64,000 bases of DNA, taken from contig JAFOOX010000049.1 of NCBI GenBank assembly GCA_017425245.1, positions 1 through 64,000 on the forward strand, given 5' to 3'. Origin of the DNA: Gammaproteobacteria bacterium (lineage in GTDB: Bacteria; Pseudomonadota; Gammaproteobacteria; Enterobacterales; Neiellaceae). This document shows, piece after piece, positions 1 through 10,010 of this stretch; the stretch's first letter is position 1; each line of letters starts with the position of its first letter. A model generated the notes under the pieces. That model was given only the letters and a program-made list of their open reading frames with translations, made no database searches and had not been told where the DNA came from. The position numbers were made by a program, and so were the translations under genes.

Positions 1-547
1 CACCATTGAGGTGTTTCCGGCCGTTAGCGGTCGCCTGACATTTAACGGGGAACCTGCCGCAGGGGTAAAGTTGAAACGCAGTTACACCCTCGCCGATGTC
101 ATGGACCAACCTGCAACCGATTACGTCACCACCGATGCTGATGGTCGGTTCAGCCTTCCTGCGTTGACCATGGAAAGCGATTACCCCAGCAAGCCCTTCG
201 CCTACACCCGGGTGTTTCAGATCATTGTGGTGGCCGAGCCAACCACAGTCCCCTACTACGATGAGCTGTTATGGCATGCTTGGTCACGCGGCACCAAGCA
301 TATAGCCTACTACGTAGAGATGCTGGGCGAGCTCAACTGTGAACTGACCGATAGCGAAGAGGGCTTGACCGTTTATGACGCGGAATATCCAGAAGGCTCA
401 GTCAATTACGGGATCTATAGCATCTGCCGCTGGCCCAAACGCGCCGCCATCGAGGCGCAAAAAGCCAAGGATCTGGAACAGTTCGAGATGATGAAATCAC
501 CGGAGCATTATGGCGATCCTGTGACCTTAGATGCTCCCGCTCGCTAA
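1..547 (+). CDS. DUF6795-like protein, 5' end cut by window
   Basis: The reading frame is open from the first bases of the window. A GTG at 11 is available, but the codons before it (reading T-I-E-V) continue in frame, so the true start is probably upstream of the window. The visible 178 residues begin with a beta-rich segment, PAVSGRLTFNGEPAAGVKL, followed by TTDADGRFSLPAL. That pattern resembles the carboxypeptidase-regulatory-like fold of DUF6795 proteins. From memory, that family often sits beside type VI secretion effectors in Vibrio and Aeromonas. The gene ends 25 bases before a lipase gene that carries its own ribosome binding site, so the two are probably co-transcribed. A role as effector adaptor or immunity protein is inference. 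Confidence 0.6.
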   Translation, partial: TIEVFPAVSGRLTFNGEPAAGVKLKRSYTLADVMDQPATDYVTTDADGRFSLPALTMESDYPSKPFAYTRVFQIIVVAEPTTVPYYDELLWHAWSRGTKHIAYYVEMLGELNCELTDSEEGLTVYDAEYPEGSVNYGIYSICRWPKRAAIEAQKAKDLEQFEMMKSPEHYGDPVTLDAPAR

Positions 548-572
548 CCCACTGAACGGAAAAGGAACTTCC

Positions 573-1742
573 ATGCACACGAAACTCACCCCAAGGCTGG
601 CGGCAGAGCTGGCCCAAACTGCTTACGGCTTACTTGATTCTGCTGCGGATATTCGCCGGCTTGCGACGCCTGAGATACAGCAAAAAGTTGACTTTCAACA
701 GTGCGTCACAGGGCGCAGCGGCGGTTATATCCTCAACCGCGAATCCGGCTTTGCCGCTATGGGCGTTGGCAAGGGGGGCTACAGCGGTGACGCCATTATC
801 ACCATCCGCGGTACTGAATTTACCTCGGGCCATGACTGGGCCACCAACGCCCAGATCGGCCTGACCGGCTGCTCCGGCGGCCAGACTGTCCATGCCGGTT
901 TTTGCCGCGCCTTTGCCTCAATGCGCCCGCAGTTTCAGGCGTTTCTGGCCGAGTGGCGGGTCAGCCACCCCGGCCGGGTGGTGCACTGTGTGGGCCATAG
1001 CCTGGGCGGGGCGCTGGCCACCCTGCTTGCCGACTGGATCGCTGGCGGTCCGTGGCGCCAGCCCGTTTACCTCTACACCTTTGGGGCGCCCCGGGTGGGG
1101 CTGGAGGGCTTTGCCCTGGCCAATACCAGCCGGGTGCCGGCCAACCACCGCTGCACCCATGGCGCCGATCTGGTGACCAAAGTGCCGCTCTGGCCCTTCC
1201 ACCACTCACCATTCAAAGGGATTGAGTACCGGCTTGATAGCGGCCAGGGGCTGAGCGTTGCCGCTCACCTGATGGACCCCAAGGCTGGCGCGGTTCCCGG
1301 CTACCTGCGCACCGCCAGCAAGGGCAGCTGGGATGCGCTGCAGCAGCGGGCCAGCCTGCATCTGACGCCGGTGAGGCTTGATTATGCCAAGCGCCATCAG
1401 GCCAGCTTTAGTGAGTACTGGCTGGAGCGCTTAAGTGCCGCCCTAATCACCCTGTTGAAAGATACCGGCTACTACGCTGCCATCGCCGCCCAAGCAGTGA
1501 TCGGTGCCGGGGCAACCTTCTACGATCTGGTCGCGCAGACCTTGGCCAAGATCGCCGCAGCCGCTACCAGCGCCGCTGAGCAGGTGAAGGGGCTACTGGG
1601 ACATATGCTGGTGTTTGCCGGGGCGGTGGCATCAGCAGTCACCGATCTTGGCGTTGCTGCCATCCGCGCGGTTTTCGACCTGATGCTTCGCCGTCTCTAT
1701 CAGGGTGTGCAGGATGCGCTAAAGCGCACCTGGCCGAACTAG
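573..1742 (+). CDS. class 3 lipase family protein, candidate type VI lipase effector
   Basis: An alpha/beta-hydrolase of about 389 residues in the lipase class 3 family. The nucleophile elbow GHSLGGALA has its serine near residue 143. A later THGADLVTKVP segment can supply the acidic residue and nearby histidines the base, so ester hydrolysis of lipids is expected. No signal peptide is visible. The C-terminal 120 residues are alanine-rich and hydrophobic (AAIAAQAVIGAGATF and LLGHMLVFAGAVASAV), which suggests membrane-active helices. I chose ATG 573 because AAAGGA precedes it by six bases; an upstream in-frame start at 531 would overlap the previous gene. The DUF6795 neighbour and the lack of an export signal fit a secreted antibacterial lipase, but no VgrG, PAAR or other T6SS gene is in view. 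Confidence 0.75.
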   Translation: MHTKLTPRLAAELAQTAYGLLDSAADIRRLATPEIQQKVDFQQCVTGRSGGYILNRESGFAAMGVGKGGYSGDAIITIRGTEFTSGHDWATNAQIGLTGCSGGQTVHAGFCRAFASMRPQFQAFLAEWRVSHPGRVVHCVGHSLGGALATLLADWIAGGPWRQPVYLYTFGAPRVGLEGFALANTSRVPANHRCTHGADLVTKVPLWPFHHSPFKGIEYRLDSGQGLSVAAHLMDPKAGAVPGYLRTASKGSWDALQQRASLHLTPVRLDYAKRHQASFSEYWLERLSAALITLLKDTGYYAAIAAQAVIGAGATFYDLVAQTLAKIAAAATSAAEQVKGLLGHMLVFAGAVASAVTDLGVAAIRAVFDLMLRRLYQGVQDALKRTWPN

Positions 1743-1794
1743 GCCAAACGGCCATGAGTGAACGGGCGGGCGTTTGCGTTATTGCAACGCCTTC

Positions 1795-2484
1795 TCAGGC
1801 CGCGACGTCGCTGGCCATGCCAACGTTGAGATCGACGGTCGGTGAGCCATCAAACTCGAAACTAACCTGCCGGGCGGCGAAGCCCTTGGCGATCGCCTCC
1901 AGCGTGCTTTTGGCCGACTGGTTCACATCCGACTGCAGATCGCTGATCAGGTTGCGGGCCTGGGCTTCGGCATGGTCGCGGGCGGCAGCCACCAGCCGGT
2001 TCTTGTCGGCCTCGGCAAAGCCGGTAGCCAAAAAGCCGTTGAGCAGATCCGGCAGCAGCCACGGCAGCAGTTTGCCGTGCTGCTCGTCGTAGAACTGAAT
2101 ATCGCGGATGAACACCTGATGCTGGCAGGGGGGCATGTGCAGCAGATAGCGCTGCTCGCCCAGCTCGCGGATCTGGAACTCCGGGCGGCGCAGGTCGAAG
2201 CGGAAGTCGATCTCGAACTCGAAGATCATCGCCATCTTCTTCTTGCTCAGCATCCAGCTCAGATACTTGGCGCCGAACTCGCCCCAGCTGTGGTCGGTGG
2301 AGGTGACGATCTCACGGGTGATCACCTTGAACACCGACAGCTGGCCGATCGCCTTCATCTGCTCGATGCTCGATTGCACCTCAATGGTGGCGGCAGGCGC
2401 GCTGCGCCGTTTCAGCCAGCCGCCCCACACCCCGGCAATGGCTAGCAGGGCCAATGCCAGCAGCAGTAATGTCAGTTCCAGCAT
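1795..2484 (-). CDS. DUF4230-type membrane-anchored protein
   Basis: A protein of 229 residues with an N-terminal membrane anchor (MLELTLLLLALALLAIAG) followed by a soluble domain. The domain contains IEQMKAIGQLSVFKV, a region of alternating hydrophobic strands, LHMPPC, and a long C-terminal amphipathic helix rich in A, E and R. This layout matches the DUF4230 family, whose function is unknown to me. The start at 2484 is preceded by GGAG four bases away in the coding direction; the longer frame upstream lacks such a signal. The 3471-2560 gene lies 75 bases upstream on the same strand, so the two may share a transcript. Confidence 0.65.
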   Translation of the reverse strand: MLELTLLLLALALLAIAGVWGGWLKRRSAPAATIEVQSSIEQMKAIGQLSVFKVITREIVTSTDHSWGEFGAKYLSWMLSKKKMAMIFEFEIDFRFDLRRPEFQIRELGEQRYLLHMPPCQHQVFIRDIQFYDEQHGKLLPWLLPDLLNGFLATGFAEADKNRLVAAARDHAEAQARNLISDLQSDVNQSAKSTLEAIAKGFAARQVSFEFDGSPTVDLNVGMASDVAA

Positions 2485-2559
2485 CGATACCTCCGTAACA
2501 GCTGCGGCCAGTATAGCGCCGCTGCCAGCCCGGACCGCCACAGCAAGGGTAAGCGCCGG

Positions 2560-3471
2560 TTAAGCCAAGGGCGTAAGGCAGGTGACCCGCACGGCGGCGA
2601 TCTGCTGGCGCAGCAGCGCCATCTTCAGCCAGGGCCAGGCCAGCCCGGCCGACAACAGCAACAACAGCAGGGTGCGCAAATGCAGCCGCAGCAGGGCGCG
2701 CGACGAGAGGCGACAGCTGAGACGGGCCCCGTCAATGCGGGCGTTGTCGAGCTGCAGGTTGCGCCAGCCCGCTTGCCACAGGGCATGAATAGCCAGCGCG
2801 CTGCTGACCGCCACTACCGCAGCCAGTGGCAGCGATACCGGTAGCAGGCAACCCACAATCAGCAGCAGCAGGGCGATGCGCCACAGGCTGCGCCGGAGCA
2901 GCCGGCTGAACGGGGTGAGCGGCAGCGCCGCATCGGCCTGAGGCAAGGCCACCAGCTGGGCCTTGACCGGCGCTAGCCAGCCCGGCTCACTGGCCAGCAA
3001 CGCCGGGGTAGCCACCAGTTCAGTCATGCTCAGCAGATAGTGGTTGCGGCGCAGCCGGGTCCAGCGCCAGGCGAGGCCGCCACTGATCAGCAGCAGCAGC
3101 AGGTTGGTCAGCCATAGCTGGCCATAGCGCCAACCCTCACCATAAAAGGCAAAGCTGAAGGTGCGCGGCAGTGGCAGCACTCCGGCTTCGCTCGGCGCTG
3201 CCGGCAGAGCTCGGCCAGCAGCGACGCTGGGCGCAGGTGGCCGCGACGATGCTGGCAGGGGTGAGGGGCGAGGTAGCGAGTGACGCAAGGTCCACTCCAG
3301 CCAGGTCAGGCGCGGTTCACCGACCTTGGCCAACGGGGTAGCCCGGCTGGTCCGCGTGGGCGGCAACTGTCGATCCAGCTGTTCCAGTTCATCATGCAGC
3401 TGCTGCCAGCCATGGCCGGTGGCGGCGGTGGCCGGCTCGGCGCGGGTGGCAAGAGAACTCTGCTGACTCAT
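2560..3471 (-). CDS. hypothetical multi-spanning membrane protein
   Basis: A predicted protein of 303 residues with no family I recognise. Roughly the first 110 residues are soluble and rich in proline, serine and arginine. Three or four hydrophobic stretches follow (LTNLLLLLISGGLAW, WRIALLLLIVGCLLPVSLPLAAVVAV and LRTLLLLLLSAGLAWPW), so the C-terminal two thirds should sit in the inner membrane. A GGATCAGGG sequence immediately precedes the start. It lies upstream of the DUF4230 gene in the same orientation. The GC-rich composition matches the surroundings. Confidence 0.6.
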   Translation of the reverse strand: MSQQSSLATRAEPATAATGHGWQQLHDELEQLDRQLPPTRTSRATPLAKVGEPRLTWLEWTLRHSLPRPSPLPASSRPPAPSVAAGRALPAAPSEAGVLPLPRTFSFAFYGEGWRYGQLWLTNLLLLLISGGLAWRWTRLRRNHYLLSMTELVATPALLASEPGWLAPVKAQLVALPQADAALPLTPFSRLLRRSLWRIALLLLIVGCLLPVSLPLAAVVAVSSALAIHALWQAGWRNLQLDNARIDGARLSCRLSSRALLRLHLRTLLLLLLSAGLAWPWLKMALLRQQIAAVRVTCLTPLA

Positions 3472-3565
3472 CCCTGATCCCTGCTGACAAGAGTGTGAAC
3501 GGGGGCGACGACCTGCTGCCCCGGGGCGCTCATCTTACCGAAACATCGGACCAGTGCCAGCCCGC

Positions 3566-5125
3566 TCAACCGCAAGGCTTGAGGAAGAAGTGGTAAGCCG
3601 GGTTGCCACTCTCGTCTTTCCACTGGTAGCCGACGGTGTCGAGGAACTGCTCGATCAGCGGCTTGTCGGCGGCTGGCAGTTCAAAACCGGCCAGCACCTG
3701 ACCGTAGGCGGCGCCATGGTTACGGTAATGGAACAGGGTGATGTTCCAGCGCCCGCCGAGGGCGGTGAGAAAGCGCAGCAGCGCGCCCGGCGCCTCGGGG
3801 AACTCAAAGCTGTAGAGGCACTCCTCCAGCGCCACCGGGGTGCGGCCGCCGACCATGTGGCGCAGGTGCAGCTTGGCCAGCTCGTTGTCTGACAGATCAT
3901 GCACGCCGTAGCCGTTGTCGGTGAGGGTACGGGCCAGCGCTTCGCGCTCCTCGCGCCCTTTGCTCAGGCGGATGCCGACAAAGATGTGGGCGGCCGAGCC
4001 ATCGGCATAGCGGTAGTTGAACTCGGTGATGGCGCGGCCGCCGAGCAGTTCGCAGAAGCGCAAAAAGCTGCCCTTCTGCTCGGGGATGGTCACTGCCAGC
4101 ACCCCTTCACGCCCTTCGCCCAGCTCGGTGCGCTCGCTGATGTAACGCAGGGTGTGAAAGCTCATGTTGGCGCCCGAGAGCACGGCGCCAAGACGCTTGC
4201 CGCTGAGCTGGTGGAGCTGCTGGTACTTTTTCAGTGCCGCCAGCGAGATCGCCCCGGCCGGCTCGGCGATGGCGCGGGTGTCTTCGAAAATGTCCTTGAT
4301 GGCGGCACAGATCTCGTCGGTCGAGACGGTGATCACCTCATTCAGGCAGGCGCGGCAGACACGCCAGGTTTCGCTGCCGATCAGGCGCACGGCCACGCCA
4401 TCGGCAAACAGGCCGACATGGCTGAGCTCGGTGGGGGACCCAGCATCCCAGGCTGCCTTGAGGCAGGCGGAATCCTGCGATTCGACCCCCACCAGACGGA
4501 TATCGGGGCGCAGCGTCTTGATGTAGACCGCCACCCCGGCGGCCAGCCCGCCACCGCCCACCGGCAGGAACAGCACGTCGAGATCGCGCACCTGCTGCAG
4601 CAGCTCCTGCCCCATGGTGCCTTGGCCGGCGATGATGTCGGCATCATCAAAGGGGGGCACAAAGGTATAGCCCTCCAATTCTGACAACCGCTGTGCTTCG
4701 GCCTTGGCAGCATCGAAGTTGTCGCCGTGCAGCAGCACCTGGCCGCCGTGCTGGCGCACCCCCTCGACCTTGATCTCGGGGGTGGTGCGTGGCATCACGA
4801 TCAGGGCGCGAATACCCAGACGGCGGGCGGACAGTGCCACCCCTTGGGCATGGTTACCGGCCGAGGCGCAAACCACGCCGGCGGCCCGCTGATCCGGGCT
4901 GAGGCCAGCGATCTTGTGGTAGGCGCCGCGCAGCTTGAACGAATGAACCGGCTGGTGATCCTCACGCTTGAGCAGCACCTCGCAGCCAAGCCGGGCCGAC
5001 AGCCGCGGCATGGCCGATACCGGGGTGACCACTGCCACGTCATACACCGGCGACAGCAGGATGCGGCGCAGGTACTCCTGGGCGCCGGGCTGGCTGTCAG
5101 ACAGGTGGGGCAACAGCTGGTTCAT
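3566..5125 (-). CDS. ilvA: threonine ammonia-lyase, biosynthetic
   Basis: Threonine deaminase of 519 residues, close to the usual 514. It converts threonine to 2-oxobutyrate, the first committed step to isoleucine, and uses pyridoxal phosphate in the cytoplasm. The PLP lysine is K64 in HSFKLRGAYH, and the glycine-rich phosphate loop PVGGGGLAAG follows. The C-terminal third carries two ACT-like regulatory repeats (EGVLAVTIPEQKGSF and ECLYSFEFPEAPGAL) that normally bind isoleucine and valine. It is the last gene of the ilvGMEDA cluster, beginning 16 bases after the ilvD stop with its own GGAGAA site. Expression should depend on the shared ilv promoter and attenuator. Confidence 0.97.
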   Translation of the reverse strand: MNQLLPHLSDSQPGAQEYLRRILLSPVYDVAVVTPVSAMPRLSARLGCEVLLKREDHQPVHSFKLRGAYHKIAGLSPDQRAAGVVCASAGNHAQGVALSARRLGIRALIVMPRTTPEIKVEGVRQHGGQVLLHGDNFDAAKAEAQRLSELEGYTFVPPFDDADIIAGQGTMGQELLQQVRDLDVLFLPVGGGGLAAGVAVYIKTLRPDIRLVGVESQDSACLKAAWDAGSPTELSHVGLFADGVAVRLIGSETWRVCRACLNEVITVSTDEICAAIKDIFEDTRAIAEPAGAISLAALKKYQQLHQLSGKRLGAVLSGANMSFHTLRYISERTELGEGREGVLAVTIPEQKGSFLRFCELLGGRAITEFNYRYADGSAAHIFVGIRLSKGREEREALARTLTDNGYGVHDLSDNELAKLHLRHMVGGRTPVALEECLYSFEFPEAPGALLRFLTALGGRWNITLFHYRNHGAAYGQVLAGFELPAADKPLIEQFLDTVGYQWKDESGNPAYHFFLKPCG

Positions 5126-5141
5126 GTCGTCTAGTTCTCCG

Positions 5142-6992
5142 TTAGCCCAGTTTGCTCAGATCACGCACCGCGCCGGTGTCGGCACTGGTGGCGAGCAGGG
5201 CGTAGGTTTTCAGCGCGGCTGAGACCACGCGCTCGCGGCTCTGCGGCTTCCAGGCGGCATCGCCACGGGCCTCCATGGCGGCACGGCGGGCGGCCAGGGT
5301 CGCCTCATCCACCAGCAGCTCGATGCGCCGGCCGGGGATGTCGATATCGATAATGTCGCCATTCTCAACCAGCGCAATTACGCCACCGGCCGCCGCTTCC
5401 GGCGACACATGGCCGATCGACAGCCCCGAGGTGCCGCCCGAGAAGCGGCCGTCGGTGACCAGGGCGCAGGCTTTGCCCAGCCCCATCGACTTGAGGTAGC
5501 TGGTGGGGTAGAGCATCTCCTGCATGCCGGGGCCGCCTTTGGGCCCTTCGTAGCGGATCAGCACCACGTCGCCGGCCTGTACCTGGCCAGCGAGAATGGC
5601 GCTGACGGCGTCATCCTGGCTTTCGAAGATACGTGCCGGTCCACGGTGGAGCAGGTTTTCCGGCTCGACGCCGGCGGTTTTGACGATACAGCCCTTCTCA
5701 GCCAGATTGCCGAACAGCACCGCCAGACCGCCATCCTTGGAGTAGGCGTGGTCAATATCGCGAATACAGCCTTCGGCGCGGTCGAGATCCAGATCATCCC
5801 AGCGGCATGACTGGCTGAAGGCTTCGGTGGTACGGATCCCGGCCGGGCCAGCACGGAACATGGTCTTGACCGCCTCATCGCTGGTGCGGCGCACGTCGTA
5901 CTGTTCCAGGGTTTCGGCCAGCGTCAGGCGCAGCACGTTGCGGCAGTCGCGGTTGAGCAGGCCGCCGCGATCCAGTTCGCCCAGAATCGCCAGCACGCCA
6001 CCGGCGCGATGGACATCTTCCATGTGGTACTTGGAAGTAGCGGGCGCCACTTTGCTCAGGTTGGGCACCCTGCGCGACATGCGGTCGATATCGGCCATGG
6101 TGAAGGGCACGCCACCCTCCTGCGCCGCCGCCAGCAGGTGGAGCACGGTGTTGGTCGAGCCGCCCATGGCGATATCCAGGGCAATGGCGTTCTCAAAGGC
6201 GGCAAAGCTGGCGATGTTGCGCGGCAGCACCGACTCATCATCCTGCTCGTAATAGGCGCGGCACAGCTCGACCACGCGGCGGCCGGCGCTGAGGAACAGC
6301 GCCTTGCGATCGGCATGGGTGGCGAGCAGCGAGCCGTTGCCCGGCTGCGACAGGCCGAGGGCTTCGGTCAGGCAGTTCATCGAGTTGGCGGTGAACATCC
6401 CCGAGCAGCTGCCGCAGGTGGGGCAGGCGCTGCGTTCCACCTGTTCTGTCTGCTCGTCGGAGATCTTGGGATCGGCGGCCTGGACCATGGCATCGACCAG
6501 ATCGAGCTTGATGATCTGATCCGACAGCTTGGTCTTGCCCGCTTCCATCGGCCCACCGGAGACAAACACCGCCGGGATATTGAGGCGCATGGCGGCCATC
6601 AGCATGCCGGGGGTGATCTTGTCGCAGTTGGAGATGCAGACCATGGCATCGGCGCAGTGGGCGTTGACCATGTACTCCACCGAGTCGGCGATCAGCTCGC
6701 GCGACGGCAGCGAATAGAGCATGCCGCCATGGCCCATGGCGATGCCGTCATCCACGGCGATGGTGTTGAACTCTTTGGCGATGCCACCGGCTTTTTCGAT
6801 CTCGCGGGCGACCAGTTGACCGAGATCCTTCAAGTGGACATGGCCGGGCACGAACTGGGTGAAGGAGTTGACCACGGCGATGATCGGCTTGCCGAAATCT
6901 TCGTCCTTGACCCCGGTGGCACGCCACAGGGCGCGGGCACCAGCCATGTTGCGGCCGGCGGTGGTAGTAGCGGAACGCAGTTTACGTGGCAT
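5142..6992 (-). CDS. ilvD: dihydroxy-acid dehydratase
   Basis: Cytoplasmic Fe-S dehydratase that makes 2-oxo acids from dihydroxy acids in valine and isoleucine synthesis. The chosen start at 6992 ([20 protein letters not shown]) gives 616 residues, the same length as the E. coli enzyme, and GGAGAG precedes it by seven bases. A start at 7010 would add an unconserved MMESIP. Cluster-ligand cysteines are visible in [10 protein letters not shown] and [12 protein letters not shown]. It lies between ilvE and ilvA, separated from ilvE by 65 bases that include a small hairpin. Confidence 0.97.
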   Translation of the reverse strand: MPRKLRSATTTAGRNMAGARALWRATGVKDEDFGKPIIAVVNSFTQFVPGHVHLKDLGQLVAREIEKAGGIAKEFNTIAVDDGIAMGHGGMLYSLPSRELIADSVEYMVNAHCADAMVCISNCDKITPGMLMAAMRLNIPAVFVSGGPMEAGKTKLSDQIIKLDLVDAMVQAADPKISDEQTEQVERSACPTCGSCSGMFTANSMNCLTEALGLSQPGNGSLLATHADRKALFLSAGRRVVELCRAYYEQDDESVLPRNIASFAAFENAIALDIAMGGSTNTVLHLLAAAQEGGVPFTMADIDRMSRRVPNLSKVAPATSKYHMEDVHRAGGVLAILGELDRGGLLNRDCRNVLRLTLAETLEQYDVRRTSDEAVKTMFRAGPAGIRTTEAFSQSCRWDDLDLDRAEGCIRDIDHAYSKDGGLAVLFGNLAEKGCIVKTAGVEPENLLHRGPARIFESQDDAVSAILAGQVQAGDVVLIRYEGPKGGPGMQEMLYPTSYLKSMGLGKACALVTDGRFSGGTSGLSIGHVSPEAAAGGVIALVENGDIIDIDIPGRRIELLVDEATLAARRAAMEARGDAAWKPQSRERVVSAALKTYALLATSADTGAVRDLSKLG

Positions 6993-7017
6993 CGGTATGC
7001 TCTCCATCAAGACAGCA

Positions 7018-7037
7018 GAGCCGCACTACGGCGGCTC
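7018..7037 (-). other. intercistronic hairpin between ilvE and ilvD
   Basis: A perfect 7-base-pair inverted repeat (GAGCCGC / GCGGCTC) with a 6-base loop lies in the 65-base gap between ilvE and ilvD. It has no following T-run, so it is not a convincing terminator. It could stabilise the upstream message or reduce read-through into ilvD and ilvA. Confidence 0.45.
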
Positions 7038-7057
7038 GGGGGTTGATCACTCAAGGC

Positions 7058-7978
7058 TCAGACGTAGTCGAGCCAGCCGTATTTGTCCTCGCTTTCGCCT
7101 TTGACCAAGGCGAAGTAGGCGCTCTGCAGTTTTTCGGTGATCGGGCCACGACGGCCCGTGCCGACGGTGATGCCGTCGACGCTGCGCGCCGGGGTGACCT
7201 CGGCGGCGGTGCCGGTCATAAAGATCTCGTCGGCCAGATAGAGGGCTTCACGCGGGATCGCCTGCTCCACCACGTCGTAGCCCATGTCACGGGCCAGCAC
7301 CATGATGGTATCGCGGGTGATGCCGGGCAGGATGGCGCTGGTGGTCGGCGGCGTATAGAGCTTGCCGTTCTTCACCAGGAACAGGTTTTCACCGGCTCCT
7401 TCGCTGATGTAGCCGTGGATATCGAGGGCGATCCCCTCCTGATAGCCGTGGCGCTTGGCCTCCTGGCCGATCAGCTGGCTGGACAGGTAGTTGCCGCCCG
7501 CCTTGGCACCGGTCGGCATGGTGTTGGCGGCCAGCCGGTTCCAGCTGGAGATGCCCACATCCACCCCCTGCTCCAGCGCGCCGTCACCGAGGTAGGTGCC
7601 CCAGTTCATGGCGGCGATGGCCACATCGGCAATGGCTTCATCTTTGACGCGCAGCCCCAGGCCGATGTCGCCGTAGAAGATCACCGGGCGGATATAGGCG
7701 CTGACCATGTTGTTGGCGCGGATCACCGCCTTGGTGCCATCGATGATCTGCTGCGGGGTGGCGTTGGTGCGGATGCGATAGATCTTGGCCGAGTCAAACA
7801 GGCGCTGGGTGTGCTCCTTGTGACGGAAGATGGCCGGACCTTTGGGGGTGTTGTAGGCGCGTACCCCTTCAAACACTGACGAACCGTAATGGATGGCGTG
7901 GGAGAGCACATGCACCTTGGCATTTTCCCAAGGCATGATCTCGCCGTTGAAGTAGATGAACTCAGGTTTGGCTGCCAT
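7058..7978 (-). CDS. ilvE: branched-chain amino acid aminotransferase
   Basis: A fold-type IV PLP aminotransferase of 306 residues (E. coli IlvE has 309). It performs the final transamination giving valine, isoleucine and leucine from their 2-oxo acids, with glutamate as donor. The PLP lysine is K159 in TGAKAGGNYLSSQ, and the N-terminal FNGEIMPWENAKVHVLSHAIHYG substrate region is typical of the family. An AAAGGAC site precedes ATG 7978. It follows ilvM by only ten bases in the ilv operon. Confidence 0.97.
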   Translation of the reverse strand: MAAKPEFIYFNGEIMPWENAKVHVLSHAIHYGSSVFEGVRAYNTPKGPAIFRHKEHTQRLFDSAKIYRIRTNATPQQIIDGTKAVIRANNMVSAYIRPVIFYGDIGLGLRVKDEAIADVAIAAMNWGTYLGDGALEQGVDVGISSWNRLAANTMPTGAKAGGNYLSSQLIGQEAKRHGYQEGIALDIHGYISEGAGENLFLVKNGKLYTPPTTSAILPGITRDTIMVLARDMGYDVVEQAIPREALYLADEIFMTGTAAEVTPARSVDGITVGTGRRGPITEKLQSAYFALVKGESEDKYGWLDYV

Positions 7979-7988
7979 GACAGGTCCT

Positions 7989-8252
7989 TTACGCGCTGTT
8001 CGTCAGTTGGGTGGTGAGGGATGCTTTCACGTCAACGGTGGTCACATCCACCAGCTTGGCCAGTTGACTGGTCAGTAGCTGAAGGGGACGGTCGCCGCTC
8101 ACGGTGAGCCGTATGGTAACACTTTCCGCGTCATCTACCGCCTGCAGGTGCAGCTCGCGCACGGCAAAACCGCGATGGCGGGTGGTGCGCAACAGCCGCT
8201 CAATGGCCGCCGGTGAATGGTGGGCGTCGATCTGCAGGGTATGGGTGTTCAT
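7989..8252 (-). CDS. ilvM: acetolactate synthase II small (regulatory) subunit
   Basis: An 87-residue ACT-domain subunit of acetohydroxyacid synthase II. It partners IlvG and sustains its activity. The ACT pattern appears as [20 protein letters not shown] followed by VTIRLTVSG. The start codon overlaps the ilvG stop as ATGA, so translation of the two subunits is probably coupled to keep their ratio. The length matches the family. Confidence 0.93.
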   Translation of the reverse strand: MNTHTLQIDAHHSPAAIERLLRTTRHRGFAVRELHLQAVDDAESVTIRLTVSGDRPLQLLTSQLAKLVDVTTVDVKASLTTQLTNSA

Positions 8253-9910
8253 GCGCTCTCCTTGGCCGGCAACGCCGACATCAGTTCATGGTTGGCCTTG
8301 CCCGGCGCCACCAGTGGCCAGACGTTAGCTTCGGCATCGATGGCCACATGCAAAATGAAGGGGCCGGGGGCGGCGGCCAGTTCGGCCAGCGCCGGGGCCA
8401 CCTCGTCACGCAGGCGGATGGTGCGGCCGGGAATGCCGCAGGCTGCCGCCAGCATCAGAAAATCGGGGTTGTCATCGAGAATGGTCTCGCTGAAGCGGCC
8501 ATCGAAAAACAGCTGCTGCCACTGGCGCACCATGCCGAGGCGCTGGTTGTCGAGCAGCACGATCTTCACCGGCAGCTGGTAGCGGCGGATGGTGGCCAAC
8601 TCCTGCACATTCATCATGAACGAGCCATCGCCGGTGACATTAACGACGGTGCGCTGTGGCCAGGCGAACTGGGCGCCGATGGCCGCCGGCAGGCCAAAAC
8701 CCATGGTGCCCAGGCCGCCGCTGGTGAGGTGGCAACGGGGTGAGGTGAAGCGCATATGCTGGGCCACCCACATCTGATGCTGGCCGACATCGCAGCTGAT
8801 GATGGCGTCTTCCGGCAGTGCCGCCGACAGATCGCGCAGCAGCCGTGGGGCATAGATATCCTCACCGGGGTAGTCGTAACGCCAGCCATGGTGGGCCTTG
8901 AGGATCGCCACTTCGGCCCGCCACGGCGCCAGCTGCAGCGGCTGGGCCAGTGCCCGCAGCGCGGCGTCGATATCGCCGGCGATGGCGGCATGAGGGCGGC
9001 GCAGCTTGCCCAGCTCGGCAGGATCGATGTCGAGGTGGATCACCTTGGCATCGGGGGCAAAGGTATCGAGCTTGCCGGTCACCCGGTCATCGAAGCGGGC
9101 GCCCACCGCCACCAGCAGATCGCACTGCTGCACCGCCAGATTGGCGGCGCCATTGCCATGCATGCCGATCAGGCCGCAATAGCCGGGGGTGGTGTCGCTG
9201 ATGGTGCCCAGCCCCTTCAAGGTGCAGACACTGGGCATGCCGGTGGTAGTGATGAAATCGGCCAGCGCCTGCTCGGCACCGGCCATATGCACGCCACCGC
9301 CAACATAGAGGATCGGCTTGCGCGCCGTCTGCAGCAGTGCCGCGGCGGCCGCCAGTGCCTGCGGCTCGGGAGCTTCAGCGGCATCCACCGCCACCAGCGC
9401 GGCACCACCATTGGCGGCGGCCAGCTGCACATCCTTGGGGATGTCGATCAGCACCGGGCCGGGGCGGCCGGAACGGGCCAGAGCAAAGGCTTCGGCGACA
9501 ATCTGCGGCAGCTCGCTGACTTTGGAGACCAGATAGCTGTGTTTGGTCACCGCCAGCGACAGCCCGAGTACATCGATCTCCTGAAAGGCGTCGGTGCCGA
9601 TCAGCGGCTGAGCCACCTGGCCGGTAATGGCCACCACCGGCACCGAGTCCATCATCGCATCGGCCAGGCCGGTGATCAGGTTGGTGGCGCCGGGGCCTGA
9701 GGTGGCCAGACAGACCCCAACATCGCCGCTGCTGCGGGCATAGCCGATGGCAGCAATGGCTGCTGCCTGCTCGTGGCGCACCAGCACATGGTTGAGGGGG
9801 CTACCATAGAGGGCGTCATAGACCGGCATGATCGCCCCGCCCGGATAGCCAAAGAGGGTGGTCACCCCCTGCCCGTTCAGCAGCTTGACCAGCAGCGCTG
9901 CACCGTTCAT
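8249..9910 (-). CDS. ilvG: acetolactate synthase II large subunit
   Basis: The catalytic thiamine-diphosphate subunit, 553 residues. It condenses pyruvate with pyruvate or 2-oxobutyrate in the cytoplasm. The N-terminal part has the conserved catalytic glutamate in [17 protein letters not shown], the central domain is FAD/DHAP-synthase-like, and the C-terminal TPP motif is [17 protein letters not shown]. The frame is intact, unlike the well-known frameshifted ilvG of E. coli K-12. AAGGAG precedes ATG 9910. It is the first structural gene behind the ilvL leader and attenuator. Confidence 0.96.
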   Translation of the reverse strand: MNGAALLVKLLNGQGVTTLFGYPGGAIMPVYDALYGSPLNHVLVRHEQAAAIAAIGYARSSGDVGVCLATSGPGATNLITGLADAMMDSVPVVAITGQVAQPLIGTDAFQEIDVLGLSLAVTKHSYLVSKVSELPQIVAEAFALARSGRPGPVLIDIPKDVQLAAANGGAALVAVDAAEAPEPQALAAAAALLQTARKPILYVGGGVHMAGAEQALADFITTTGMPSVCTLKGLGTISDTTPGYCGLIGMHGNGAANLAVQQCDLLVAVGARFDDRVTGKLDTFAPDAKVIHLDIDPAELGKLRRPHAAIAGDIDAALRALAQPLQLAPWRAEVAILKAHHGWRYDYPGEDIYAPRLLRDLSAALPEDAIISCDVGQHQMWVAQHMRFTSPRCHLTSGGLGTMGFGLPAAIGAQFAWPQRTVVNVTGDGSFMMNVQELATIRRYQLPVKIVLLDNQRLGMVRQWQQLFFDGRFSETILDDNPDFLMLAAACGIPGRTIRLRDEVAPALAELAAAPGPFILHVAIDAEANVWPLVAPGKANHELMSALPAKESA

Positions 9911-9962
9911 CGCCCATCTCCTTGCTGCTGGCCAGACCAGCTATTCAGATCGCCAAAATGCG

Positions 9963-9987
9963 AAACCCCCGCTCGGGGCGGGGGTTT
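9963..9987 (-). terminator. ilv attenuator terminator
   Basis: A perfect 10-base-pair inverted repeat, AAACCCCCGC / GCGGGGGTTT, with a 5-base loop. On the minus strand it ends in TTT and is followed by CGCATTTTGG. It sits between the stop codon of the leader peptide and ilvG, the position of the rho-independent attenuator in enteric ilvGMEDA operons. The T-run is broken, so basal read-through could be appreciable. Confidence 0.8.
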
Positions 9988-10010
9988 CTGGAAGTTTGCG
10001 TTGCTGTCGC

